Below, piece after piece: positions 1 through 11,122 of a stretch of DNA of 64,000 bases (positions are counted from its first letter, which is position 1; the number at the start of each line of letters is the position of its first letter). The notes under the pieces were generated by a model. That model was not told where the DNA came from, searched no databases, and saw only the letters and a list, made by a program, of their open reading frames with translations. The stretch is from contig NC_052613.1 of NCBI RefSeq assembly GCF_016545825.1, positions 48,776,112 to 48,840,111 on the forward strand. The letters run 5' to 3'. This DNA comes from Eucalyptus grandis (Eukaryota; Streptophyta; Magnoliopsida; Myrtales; Myrtaceae). The translations under genes were made by a program, and so were the position numbers.

Positions 1-217
1 GTCGGTGAGCGAGGCGCAGCGACAGTCGTCGCGGCGAGCTTCGTGGGAGACCGGTGAAGCGGTTGTGGCGGAAGCGCGGTAGCGGCCGGCGGAGGCGGTG
101 CCGGCGCGTCGGGGCCCTCGCGGAGAAGATGAAATCAGCCGCGCCTCCCCTTTTATTTTATTTTTTTCTTACGGTCGAACGTCACTTCACATCGCCTTCT
201 CGACCTCTCACTTACTC
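1..217. other. Left edge of duplicon A, GC-rich then CT-rich
   Basis: No gene is supported here. From about position 37 the sequence aligns by eye with 42423-42600 in duplicon B (shared blocks around 'gagcttcgtggg', 'ccctcgcggagaag' and 'cctccccttttattttattt'), so the duplicon runs off the left edge of the window. The two copies differ here far more than they do elsewhere, largely through small indels. The alignment breaks at 217/218, where a copia LTR begins. Confidence 0.6.
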
Positions 218-845
218 CGAGAAAGATGAAGAACATGAACAATATCAAGTGATCTACTCAAGAACATCTCGTATTCTAGAATGACGATCATATCATTGTA
301 ACTTAGTACATTCGAAATAGAAAAGGAATACAATTCCTCTGTTCTATCTTCTTAAGATCAATCTTACTTGAATTGCTTCAAAGACTTTGATCTTCACTGT
401 CTACTATTCTTTGAATCTTCCTCTTTCAATACGAGATTGTTCAAAGATCATTGATGATCCCGATTTTCTCTTCTCTCCTCACCCTTTTCTGTTTTTCCTT
501 CCTTACTTTTCTTATGTAAAGCCGTACGAGTATTTATATCTAAGAACTTAACGAACTCGGTTTCGGTTACAAGTGGAAACCAAATACAGCAACTACTTAA
601 CAGAAAGACCTAATTGACTACGCTTATGACTTAGCGATCCGAGTCATTGATTCTTTTAGCATCTCGTTCATTGATCATCGATCCAGCTGGTCTTCTTTAT
701 AAGATCTTTGCCGTTGATTTAACCTCATGACTTGGCGATCCAAGTCATTTGCTGTATCGCCAAGTCCTCTCGTTTTTCTTTGTCTTGCCAAGTCCTCTGT
801 TTTTTCGTTTTTCCGCAGACACACTTTGTTCCTTTATACTTAACA
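218..845 (-). repeat. 3' LTR of the copia element
   Basis: 628 bp matching 5317-5943. On the minus strand it begins TGTTAAG, as expected for an LTR, directly after a G-rich polypurine tract. Its other end reads CTCG where the partner LTR has CTCA, so the terminal CA is lost. Differences from the partner LTR cluster at places where the partner has CAG or CTG (see findings). Confidence 0.92.
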
Positions 846-1330
846 TCCCCCCGCAAATTGGGAAGGGGGATTGTTCCTATTCCCAATTTGGTGCGAAGAT
901 ACAGATGCGCTGAGTGGGAGAGTGACTTAGTGAATATATCAGCTACTTGAAGATGACTTGGAACATGTTGGATAGAAATCGAACCAGAGGACACCTTTTC
1001 TCGAACAAAATGGAAGTCAACTTCTATGTGCTTTGTTCGTGCATGCAAGACAGGATTGGCTGTGAGGGAAATAGCTGATTTATTGTCACAAAACAAAGAT
1101 GTAGCTTGTGTAAGAGGAATGCCAATATCACGTAGAACAAAACCGATCCAGGTTAATTCAGCTGTTGTGGATGCTAAAGCCCGATACTCTGCTTCTGTGG
1201 AAGACTTTGAAACAGTAGATTGCTTCTTGGCTGACCAGGAAATCAAATTAGAACCTAAGAAAGTACAGAATCCCGTAGTAGATCGTCGAGTAGTAGGACA
1301 ACTTTTGCCCAATCGCATCTGAAAAACCAT
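725..1330 (-). pseudogene. Copia RNase H fragment
   Basis: An open stretch of about 200 codons holding the RNase H end of the copia polyprotein: the SxxEAEY block with its catalytic Glu, and the ADIFTK tail typical of Ty1/copia. It lies in a different frame from the upstream polyprotein. The two overlap near 1248-1345, where at least two small indels separate the reverse transcriptase and RNase H frames. Translation continues past the usual C-terminal region into the LTR. Confidence 0.88.
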
Positions 1331-4241
1331 AGAGATTTGTCAAACTATTGGAATGAAGATAATAACCGAGATGAATAGTTCCTTTGACATATCGTAAAAC
1401 CCTTTTTAATTGATGAAAATCTGCCATTGTGGGATGTTGCATCTTCTGACAGAGGAGATTTGTTGCAAATGCTAGATCTGGTCGAGTGATAGTCAAGTAT
1501 TGAAGACCACTGACCAAGCTTCTGTATTCAATAGGATCTAGTAGAGGAACTTCAGCATTAACCATAACAATGGATTGTAGTGGCAAAGGTGTGGAAGTTG
1601 GCTTGCAATCTGTCATATGTGCTTGTTTGAGTAGGTCTACTGCATATTTTGTTTGACATAAGAACAGGGTTTGTAAAGTACGTTTAACTTCAATGCCTAA
1701 GAAGTAGTGAAGATCTCCAAGATCTTTCATATGAAAATGAAGACTAAGATTCTGGATTAATGCAGTTAAGAGCTGAGGAGAGCTTCCTGTTAGAATGATA
1801 TCATCAACATAAAGAAGCAATAACATTGTATGTGACTCAGTATGGAGCACAAACAAAGATGGATCGGCTGTACTACAGAAAAAACCAATTTCAAGAAGGA
1901 AGTTGCTGAATTTGTCAAACCAGGCTCTTGGTGCTTGTCGAAGTCCATATAATGACTTGTGAAGAAGGCAGACATGGCTTGATTTTTGAGGATGAATGAA
2001 GCCAGGTGGCTGTTCCATAAAGACAGTTTCATTCAAGTCTCCATGAAGAAAGGCATTCTTCACATCAAGTTGATGAATTGTCCATTGTCTTGTGAGAGCT
2101 ACAGAGAGTATGATGCGAACTGTAGCATGTTTCACAACAGGACTGAATGTCTCAGTAAAGTCAAGTCCTGCTTCCTGATGGAATCCTTTGGCTACCAGAC
2201 GAGCCTTGAGTCTTTCTAGACTACCATCGGGTGCGAGCTTGGTCTTAAAGACCCACTTACAGCCTACAACATTCATCTGGTCTGTTCTTGGAACCAATGT
2301 CCAGGTATGATGATCATACAGAGCATTCATCTCTTCTTGCATTGCATTGTTCCAACCCTTATCAGCTAATGCTGACTTGATGGATCTTGGTTCCATAGGA
2401 ACTTGATACTCAGCCAAGCAAGCATATTTTGGATTTGGCTTAATAATACCTGATTTGAGTCGGGTCTGCATAGGATGATCAAGAGTATGATGTTCTAGGT
2501 CAGTACTGTTATTGACAGACAGAGTACTTGAGGAAGAGGCAGAACTCTGACCAGATATGTTGGTGATAACATCATTCTGCCTTGGTATTAATGAAGTATC
2601 TTGAAGCTGCATTGATGCTGAAGAAGTATGTTGGTGCATCTGTTCACTGTCATAACTATCCATATCAGGATGATATTGACTTCTTCTTACTGACTGATAA
2701 GAAATATTGTTGTTTGTTGTGTCAGTGCTTGAGGATTCAAGCAATTTTACTCCTTCAATCCATTGTCTATACAAAGGAGTATATTGACCATACTCATTGA
2801 TCACAGTTTTGGTGAAAGGAAACAATGCTTCATCGAAGATCACATGTCTACTGATATATATACGATTATCAGTAGGCACAAGACATCGATAGCCTTTATG
2901 CAAGTCACTATACCCCAGAAAAACACAGGTAAGAGATCTAGGATCGAACTTATGTTTTGAATATGATCTTAAGCATGGATAACAGGCACAGCCAAACACC
3001 CTCAAATGATCATATTGTGGCTGAGTGTTATGAATCTTACTATAAGGTGTATCCATTTTTAATTTTGGTGTTGGAAGTTTGTTTACAATGTAATTTGCTG
3101 TAACAAAAGCATCCACCCAAAACTTCAGTGGGACCTTGGAATGATATAACATAGCCAATCCCAATTCGACAATGTGTCTATGTTTCCTTTCCGAAACTCC
3201 ATTCTGTTCGGGAGTGTGAGGACAAGACAGATGTTGTTTTATTCCACAATCTTGCAGATGTTTTTGAAATTTCCTACTTACAAATTCTCCTCCTCCATCA
3301 CTTTGGAAAATTTTGATCTTGTGACTGTATTGTCTTTCAACTAATGTCTGGAATCGAACAAAGATATCAAAGAACTCAGATTTCAACTTCATTGGATATA
3401 ACCAACTATATCGTGAGAAACTGTCAACAAAGATCACATAGTATCTAAACTTTTGAAATGAATCAACTGGTGAAGGCCCCCAAATATCACAGTGGACCTT
3501 CTCTAATGACGAAGTTGATATAGAGTCTGACAAAGGAAATGATAGAGCTATACTTTTTGCTATTTGACAACTGCTGCAAATTTTTGAAGAAACTGAATTA
3601 ATATGAATCAGTTTCTGATGATGTAGGTGATCCACTATTTGAGCATTGGCATGAGCCAGTCTTTGGTGCCATATTTCTGCATTGACTGTTTTCTGTCTTT
3701 GAGTGAAAAATGCTGCTGCAGTCCGTGTATCAACTTGATAAAGGCCCTTAGTCTTCCTTCCGAGCTGAATTGTCACCTTGGTATTGTTGTCCTTTACATA
3801 AACACCAAGTTTATCAAAGATAAATGTGCAAGGATAGTCATCAGTAAGTTTAGACACAGAAAGAAGATTCTTCTTTATTTCTGGTACTATAAGAACATCA
3901 TTAAGAGGTAATGTGTTTACTTCTGTTTTTAGGTAAGTGTTACCAATATGAGTAACAGGTAAACAAGATCCATTTCCAACCATCACTGTATCGAGACCTT
4001 GATATTTAGAGAGAGTATGAAGAATACCAGGATTCGCACTGATGTGAGCAGTAGCTCCTGTATCAGGGTACCATTCACTTCCTTTTGGATCTTCGATATG
4101 AACTGCTGTCAAGGCTGCTGGAATATCTTCTACTTGATAAGAATTGTCAAATCGGTACCAACAGTGGAGAGCATCATGCCCAGGTCGTTTACATATTTGA
4201 CATTCTAATCTAGCAACCCCTGTGTCTTTCTCATCCTGCAA
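1248..4241 (-). pseudogene. Copia polyprotein: zinc knuckle, protease, integrase, reverse transcriptase
   Basis: A 997-codon open frame. Visible in order: a CX2CX4HX4C zinc knuckle at residues 14-27, an aspartic protease DTGA at 60-63, a GAG-pre-integrase WHQRLAH block near 190, integrase with the expected CDIWGP, SDGGGEF and PEQNGVSERKH blocks, and reverse transcriptase with LDVKNAFLHGDL and the catalytic YVDD at 811-814. The frame is lost after the LYGFSDA block, where RNase H should continue. It lacks the N-terminal gag, which lies upstream in other frames. No host function is implied. Confidence 0.92.
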
Positions 4242-5295
4242 ACTTTTCCTTGAGTTTAACTGAAGAGGAGGATAAGATTTGTTGTTTTGATACCTTTGAG
4301 AGTATGTGGCATAAGGTCGAAATCCCTGAGTAGCTGTAGAAAAGACATTCCTTTGTCTTAGATATTGATCTCCTTGCCCTTGAGTTGCTGCATCTTCTCT
4401 GTAATTTTGATTTCTTTCAACATAACCAAAACCTCGTCCTCTATTACTAATAGCTCTGCCTCGACTAAAGCTACGGCCACCCCTATAACTTCCTCTCGAG
4501 CTAGAAAACCAGAAGTTTGTGAAAGGTATTCTCCATCAACATTCTCTTTAGGGTACATTTGAGACTTTCTTTGCCCGAGATAGGCCAAATCGGGATTGAA
4601 CCGACTTAAGAATAAGTCTTCATCCTTGATTCAAATCTCTCCAATTGAGCTATAACTTCATCATAGTCGGGTTGAGGCTTCAAACAAGTATATGGTAGTT
4701 CGAAGATTCTCATATTCGGACCTAATCCTTCCAAAGATACCAAAGATTTTGGTTATTTCATCCACCGGTTTACCAATAGCATTCAACCGATCACATATAG
4801 ATTTGTATTCTCTGAGATAAGTAGAGAGGGTTTGATCAAGTTTCGACAGACTTTGTAATTTTCCTCTAAGTTCGAACTCCTTTGCTATTGATTTTTGTGT
4901 AAATCGCTTTAGAAGAGACTGCCATACTTCAAAGGATGTCTCTAAACCAATGATTAGACTCAAAATGTTCTCGTAACAGCCCCACTAATCCATGATGATA
5001 TCAACTGATATGTTCTTGTCCAATCAACATAGTCAGGATTAACAAGTTCTGAGTCACATCCTTCATCATCATTTTGTAACATTCGTGGAGGAGAAACAAC
5101 ATCACCATTAACAAAACCAAAGAGGTCTTGACTTTTCAGAAACCTTTGGATTTGAGCTTGCCACAGCAGAAAATTATCTTCGACGAGCTTGATTGTGACA
5201 AAATTCGAAATGTTTACATGAATTAGAAAATGATATTTTGGTGTTCTTATTGCCATTGCCACAAACTTCCAGCTCAAAAACAAGCTATCAGTCAA
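4242..5295 (-). pseudogene. Copia gag region, broken into several frames
   Basis: Three successive short frames (5295-4960, 4963-4661, 4588-4358) each resemble part of copia gag: a start like 'LVEDNFLLWQAQIQRFL', then the UBN2-like part with 'EVWQSLLKRF' and 'LSTYLREYKSICD', then a Gly/Arg-rich tail before the zinc knuckle. The switches of frame come from small indels rather than large deletions. Confidence 0.8.
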
Positions 5296-5302
5296 TTTAC
5301 CT

Positions 5303-5316
5303 AATGCTCGATACCA
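5303..5316 (-). other. Copia primer-binding site, tRNA-iMet type
   Basis: Directly inside the 5' LTR, the minus strand reads TGGTATCGAGCATT. This matches the initiator-Met tRNA primer site (TGGTATCAGAGC) with one base missing, and it fixes the LTR boundary at 5317. Confidence 0.8.
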
Positions 5317-5943
5317 TGAGAAAGATGAAGAACATGAACAATATCAAGCGATCTACTCTGAAGAACATCTGTATTCTAGAATGACGATCATATCATTGTA
5401 ACTCAGTACATTCGAAATAGAAAAGGAATACAATTCCTCTGTTCTATCTTCTTAAGATCAATCTTACTTGAATTGCTTCAGCACTTTGATCTTCAGCTGT
5501 CTACTATTCTTTGAATCTTCCTCTTTCAATACAGAGATTGTTCAGCATCTGTTGATGATCCTGATTTTCTCTTCTCTCCTCACCCTTTTCTGTTTTTCCT
5601 TCCTTACTTTTCTTATGTAAAGCCAGACGAGTATTTATATCTAAGAACTTAACAGAACTCGGTTTCGGTTACAAGTGAAAACCAAATACAGCAACTACTT
5701 AACAGAAAGACCTAATTGACTACGCTTATGACTTAGCGATCCGAGTCATTGATTCTTTTAGCATCTCGTTCATTGATCGTCGATCCAGGCTGGTCTTCTT
5801 TATAAGATCTTTGCCGTTGATTTAACCTCATGACTTGGCAATCCAAGTCATTTGCTGTATCGCCAAGTCCTCTGTTTTTGCTGTACTGCCAAGTCCTCTG
5901 TTTTCGTTTTTCCGCAGCACACTTTGTTCCTTTATACTTAACA
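5317..5943 (-). repeat. 5' LTR of the copia element
   Basis: 627 bp. On the minus strand it starts TGTTAAG and ends CTCA, followed by the primer-binding site. It is followed on the + strand by 'gtaccctctctcc', which is continuous with the flank in duplicon B. Confidence 0.93.
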
Positions 5944-6496
5944 GTACCCTCTCTCCTCACGTCTCTCTCACGTCATTTCCCTCTCTCTGTCAACATGACT
6001 TCGTTAAGATGAACATTTTTTCATTATTAAAGTGTCTCGAAAATTGTTATTTTTACAATACAGCTAGCTCGGAAAATTCCACAAGGGAATTTGTAATAAT
6101 CTCGAAATTAGGCCTTTATTTAATAAGAAACGAGCGCAGCCGAGCCGCCAAGAATCGAACACTTGGCTCATTAGCTGAGGCTCCGCTAAACCCCAAACGA
6201 TTACGGCTCCCTCGCAAGACGACGACCCCAAGAATCCAAGAATCTTCGACGTGTCGTGCCATTCGTTCTCTTGATTCCAGATCATCATCGCGATCGTCAT
6301 AAACCACGCCCGCTAATAATTACTTAAAATTCGCAATTGAATTCGTCCGAAAAACATTGCAAACTAGCCTGTATAAATACATCACCGCCCCAGTATCAAA
6401 CTCCATCAAAACACAACCCAGCAAAGGAGTTCAACCCGAGAGAGAGAGACAGAGAGAGAGATTTTGAGTGCAATAGCATACCAAATCTTTACGGCA
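5944..6496 (+). promoter_or_regulatory. Upstream region and 5' leader of dioxygenase copy A
   Basis: This stretch is shared almost base for base with 42611-43151 (B) and more loosely with 57829-58303 (C). A TATA box (TATAAATA, 6372-6379) lies 125 bp before the start codon. A GA-repeat with one C interruption (6438-6461) sits in the leader just upstream of the ATG. The copia 5' LTR ends only about 430 bp upstream of the TATA box, so the element may have displaced distal control sequences; B shows the state without it. Confidence 0.6.
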
Positions 6497-8684
6497 ATGG
6501 AATCCTCCACCGGCAAGGACTTCAAGATCGGCGAGTGCCAAGGCCAGAAGGTGGTCGACGGCGAGGTGATGCCCCTCGTCCTACTCCCGCCGGAGCCCGC
6601 CAAAGCTGACACCGAGTCCCTTGTCGCAACTCTGAAGAAGAACCCGGAATGGTTCGAACAGATGATCATCAAGAACAGCGCAGTTCTGCTCCGCGGCTTC
6701 GACGTGAAGAACGCCGAGGACTTCAACGAGATCGTCGAGGCTTGCGGGTGGGAGGACATGCGCTACTTCGGGCCCGCGCCGAGGACTAACATCTACAAGC
6801 GGGTTTGGACAGCGAACGAGGGCCCGCTGTCGGAGTTCTTATTCTACCACCATGAGATGATTCTGGTGAGTGACTAGGTCAATACATGCATCGCAGTGAA
6901 AACATCTTTCATTACGTGCTCCCTTAACGTGATATCACTTGCGAGATTATCATGTTCATGCATCTTCTCGCTTTTTGCCTACGAACTTTTTAATCTTGAA
7001 GTTTCAAAGTACATATCAAATCATGAGCCGGTTCAATCATCGCATCACTGACTCTAGTTGATCTGTTTTTTCTCTTAGAAGAAATCTGAGAACCGATCCG
7101 AATGAGTTCTTTTCATGGTTGAGTGATATAGCTAAGCGAATGGAATGCCTCGGGATTCAAATGGGAGGTTCCGATTTTTAATTTTTCTTACATCTACAAT
7201 GATTGATAGAAGTATATGTCATTTTTCTTGGCAATTTTCTCCTTGTCAGTTTCTCACGTATTTGTTAGAGAACAAATTATTCAGTTCAATCAAACACTAA
7301 TTAAAAATCCCGAGCAGCAATCATGCCCGATAATTCAAGTGCATATTCTTTAAAATGAAATCGATTAGTTCTCTGTGGATTTAGAAAGCGCACTATCTCT
7401 ATCGGTAGAAGAGTAGACTAGGTCGTCTCCTTTTGAGCGGCGACCATTACTTGGATCTAATTATAAAATGAACATCGAACTACTGTGGATGCAACAGTTC
7501 AAGGAAAACCCCAAGAAGGTGATACTATTCTGCGAAGTGCCGCCACCGGAGGGCGGGGAGACACCATTTGTGCCAAGCTTCCGGGTGACGGAGCGGATGC
7601 TAGAGGAGTTCCCGAAGGAAGTGGAGGAAATGGAGAAGAAGGGGCTGATGTACACCTTCACAGCCTCGAGCACGAATAACACTTCCTCCATAATAGGCCG
7701 CGGCTGGCAGGATGCTTTCGGCACCCTTGACCCAGCCGAAGCTGAGAGATGGTATACTCGTATATAAGGTTCACAATTATTTCCATGTTCTATTCGTCAT
7801 CGTGACAAGAATTAATTTTCGTAGATCATAGCTCAGTCTCGAGTATGCAATTGAAGTATAACAAAATTGACAATTTTTTCGTAGAGGATTTTGATAGTCT
7901 ATACATAATCTACGTAAAAATTTAATTTATGTGACTATTTGAATCCAAAATTTTTACTTTCCTTTCTAAAGTGAACTTCATAACAATTATTATCATGAAT
8001 TCTGGCAAGCCCGTATAAATCAAGTTTCACATAAATTGTGTCTATAATCAAACCCTTAGGGCAAATATAAGTTTGGCTTGCAATATGTAATATTTGAGGC
8101 TCACGTGTGGAAATATCATTTTTATTCCCAGAAAAAAGTAGATAAATTGAAAATGATGCCATTCATATTTCGATTCGGACACCTCTTGACATAATTTGGA
8201 TTTTTACACAATCTATAGATGAATTGACTATACAGCACAATGAAAACGACGGTACTTACCTAATTTCCACTTTGCTTTGCACAAAAATTTCGCGAGGTAA
8301 AATGCAAATTTCATTCCATCGTACATAACATTTTGTAGGGTTAAGGCCACGGGAATGGACGTGGAATGGCTGCCCGACGGTGGACTGAAGACGATCATCT
8401 GCCCACGAACCCTCACGAGGGTGTTCGAGGGGAGAAAAGGGAGGAGGATGTGGTACAACGCGGTGGTGGGGATGCACGGGAAGGAGATCAGCTCGGCTAC
8501 GATGGCCGATGGGACCGAGATCCCGGACCACGTGGTGAAGCGATGCGGCGAGATCCTCGAGGAGGAGAGCATCCAATTCAAGTGGGAGAAGGGCGACGTC
8601 CTCTTCTTCGACAACATGGCCTTGCTCCATGGACGCAGGCCATCGCTCCCGCCAAGGAAAGTGCTGGCGGCTACTTGCAAGTGA
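6497..8684 (+). CDS. Clavaminate synthase-like 2OG/Fe(II) dioxygenase (TauD family), copy A, intact
   Basis: Three exons: 6497-6865, 7498-7751 and 8339-8684, giving 322 residues; Arabidopsis At3g21360 is of similar size. Introns have donors GTGAGT and GTATAC and acceptors ACAG and GTAG. The start is the first ATG after the TATA box and GA-rich leader. Fe(II) ligands are read as His118-x-Glu120 in YHHEM (end of exon 1) and His305 in LLHGRRP; the His-x-Glu form is that of clavaminate synthase. Arg314 is the likely 2-oxoglutarate-binding arginine. No signal peptide or membrane segment is seen, so a soluble, probably cytosolic enzyme is expected. The substrate is unknown; plants do not make clavulanate. 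The codon spanning introns 2/3 is Trp where C and D have Arg. A poly(A) signal AATAAA lies at 8758-8763. Confidence 0.9.
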
Positions 8685-11122
8685 TTTGGTCCCGAGCCTA
8701 TCGTGTTTTCGAAAGCTCTGAAACAGGTTATATGGAGCCAAGAAGAAGTGGAATATGAATAAACGTTGATTTAGTTTTAAGCGTTATCCCATATGTAATC
8801 ATGGCAGCGATCCGCCGCCACCGTGTCAGCGAGTTCCCATGTTGTCGTTCCTCCTCTGCAACTCGGCGGGGGAGGTCGTGACGTCGGGCGGCCTCAAACC
8901 CATGGTCAAGGACTGCCGACATGAGGTCTTCTACTTATAAGTGAATTTTTACTTTATGAAATACCCCATTGCTGGTCGCTTCCTCCTCTATGGTGTTCAT
9001 GATTGAATTTGATTATCCATATACAAATTCCTCATGTAAAATGAAAGAGCTCCACAAGATACGTACGTCCAATTGTGTCAAAAGATCTCGACAATGAAGT
9101 GAATTGTTTCGTATAATTTTACTTCAATTACGCAATTCATTCACAACATATTTATGTAAAACAAGGTCTCATGGTATACCGGTTTGAGCTCTAATATTGA
9201 ATTTTGCTGAGGACGCTAGACAAGTCACCAACTGATCTTAGGGTGATGCAATGCTTAATGGTATTGATTTTGATGTTGACGGAGGCACGTCCAAACATGG
9301 GGATGACCATGCTCGCTGCTTATCTGCATATAGTGGCAGAGGGAATGAGGTCCGCACCTCGTCCATGCCCTAAAAACAATCGCAACGACATCAGCAATTC
9401 CCAGAATATCCTCCAAATTTGCATTCTTCTCCAATCCATTAACTCTTTGCGCGCTATCTCAATCGACGTCCAGCCCTAGCCTCCAATGTCACACCACGGT
9501 TGTTGCCGCGTCATGTTTGTCCATGCCGGCCGGGCAACAAAAGACTCTGGTGCAAGACAGCATCAGGATTGGATTCTTAAGAGAACAAATAGTAACAGTT
9601 TGAGGACGTTCGATCTCTTGAATCCTTTGTCCAGAAGTCTGTAATCATAAAATAGCAAGTGACCGCCATTCATGCTCTCAAATGCTTCGCTTCCCTTCCA
9701 TGTTGTTTGAGAGAAATCAGAAACGACGTTGTATTCACGTGTTTGGGGGCACCATTAGTGTCTCACAACCATTTAGGAGAGAGAACAATTAAAATGGTAG
9801 CCTCAGATTCTTACTCACATGACATGAGCGGATCTAAATGAGACACTCGATTGCATAATTTTGGCAAGTTTCAAGACGTTATACTATGATACGAAAGTTC
9901 ATGACCCAATCGCATTTTTAAGGGCAATAAAAATATTAAGGTTTCTAATTCACTTTATCCACATATTTTATTAAACCGTAAAAATAAGAATAAAAGCACT
10001 ATCTCAGTTACACAATTCCATGTCTAAATACGAGAGGAATATTGATGAAGTAAGCCTAGCTGAAAACTTATATGGCACCGCACGAATGAAAAACCGCTCT
10101 ATTGCCTTTTATCAGTACTGTTTCCGCTTATAATATACAATTATTACCTCCTCCTCCTCGTCTTTATTACATAACCACTAAAATGGTGTTACCAGTTTCA
10201 GGTCTTCAAGGGGGATGTTTGCTCGTGGATGTTTCTGGCCTTCACTGCCTCGGTTTTTAATTTAATATGGCCCAAGTTTGCATTAGTCCACCTGGTCTTA
10301 GAATCCAAAATACTCATCCTAACCCTAAAACGGCCTCACCAATTAAAATCATTTGTCGCAAATTGAAGTTCGCGTCTTCATCCTTTTTCCTTTTGGGCCG
10401 ATTTTCTCAATAAGGCCAATTTTGCATTAGCTCAGTGGGTTTATAACTCGAATACTCTTATGTCTCTGGAAGTATGGAGAATTTAGTTCAGTGAGTTTAT
10501 CCTTGTTGCTTTTTCAATTTTCTTAAGGGTAAACCTCCCAAAACACAGCTTGGGAAATTTATCTTGCACGCTAAAAATTATCTTCTCAGTGAACTAAATT
10601 TAAATTTTTATAATGTCACATGCATATCGTGAATATTCTGTACCTAATTTTTATAAAGTCCAACTTCAAAGAAGTCACAATTTAAAAACTTATAATACAA
10701 TTAACAAAGCCATCATATAAACCCTACTTCAAAGCCCTCTCTCCTTTCTAATCGCTTTACATAAGACCCCAATGCATTAGTTTTCCAAAATTTTGATCCA
10801 AAAGGAATAAAAAGAATATGCGAGTTGATCAGCTTGTCCTAAAGAGATGAAGTTTGCGTTTAAAAGGTACCTTTATCAGATTACTTTAATGAATGAAACT
10901 TAGTCAACTTTGAGCTTTTCCAAATAATATAATCAGCCCGAAAAAGAGCTTTTGGCCGTCAAAATTGTGATTAGGGCGAAAAAGGGAAGAAGAAATGATT
11001 GAAGAAGGGCAAATACGATGGACTTGCAAGGCTGCAACGAGTTAATAAATCATATAAAATTTGACCGCGAAAAGAATGCGAGATAGCGTGATAACTTCAC
11101 ATATCTCAATCTAAATCTCTAA
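8685..11122. other. 3' flank of copy A, no supported gene
   Basis: Contains the short 3' UTR of copy A and then non-coding DNA shared with B (45343-47774) and C (60559-63872, apart from a hAT insertion). A 91-codon frame at 9204-9479 is kept in B but disrupted in C and resembles no family I know. A CTC microsatellite lies near 10148-10160. This stretch ends at the TAA target site of the Harbinger element. Confidence 0.6.

Larger units (their letters stand above)
218..5943 (-). mobile_element. Ty1/copia LTR retrotransposon, full-length but coding-defective
   Basis: A complete 5.7 kb element on the minus strand, bounded by LTRs at 218-845 and 5317-5943. Internal order in element orientation is primer-binding site, gag, zinc knuckle, protease, integrase, reverse transcriptase, RNase H, polypurine tract. 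Integrase before reverse transcriptase is the Ty1/copia order. The polypurine tract is the G-run at about 846-854 just before the 3' LTR. Frame breaks in gag and before RNase H mean it could not make its own proteins as given. Duplicon B has the uninterrupted empty site near 42611, which fixes the insertion point. Flanking 5-mers (213-217 and 5944-5948) are similar but not identical, so the target-site duplication is imperfect. Confidence 0.93.

Noticed and set aside
4585..4660. tRNA-like string on the minus strand ('tagctcaattggagag' ... 'ggttcaatcccga')
   Set aside because: It lies within copia gag coding sequence (codons reading DYDEVIAQLERFESRMK), lacks a proper acceptor stem and anticodon arm, and is best explained as chance.
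6142..6169. Hairpin with a 'gttcgattc' loop on the minus strand, resembling a tRNA T-arm, shared by A, B and C
   Set aside because: No anticodon or D arm is present and the stem is imperfect; it is preserved only as part of the duplicated promoter.
8256..8741. Long antisense frames over dioxygenase exon 3 (also in B, C and D)
   Set aside because: They are shadows of the GC-rich coding exon on the opposite strand; the sense frame has the family's conserved catalytic motifs and splice sites.
9204..9479. 91-codon frame in the 3' flank of copy A, also in B
   Set aside because: It is broken in unit C and belongs to no recognised family.
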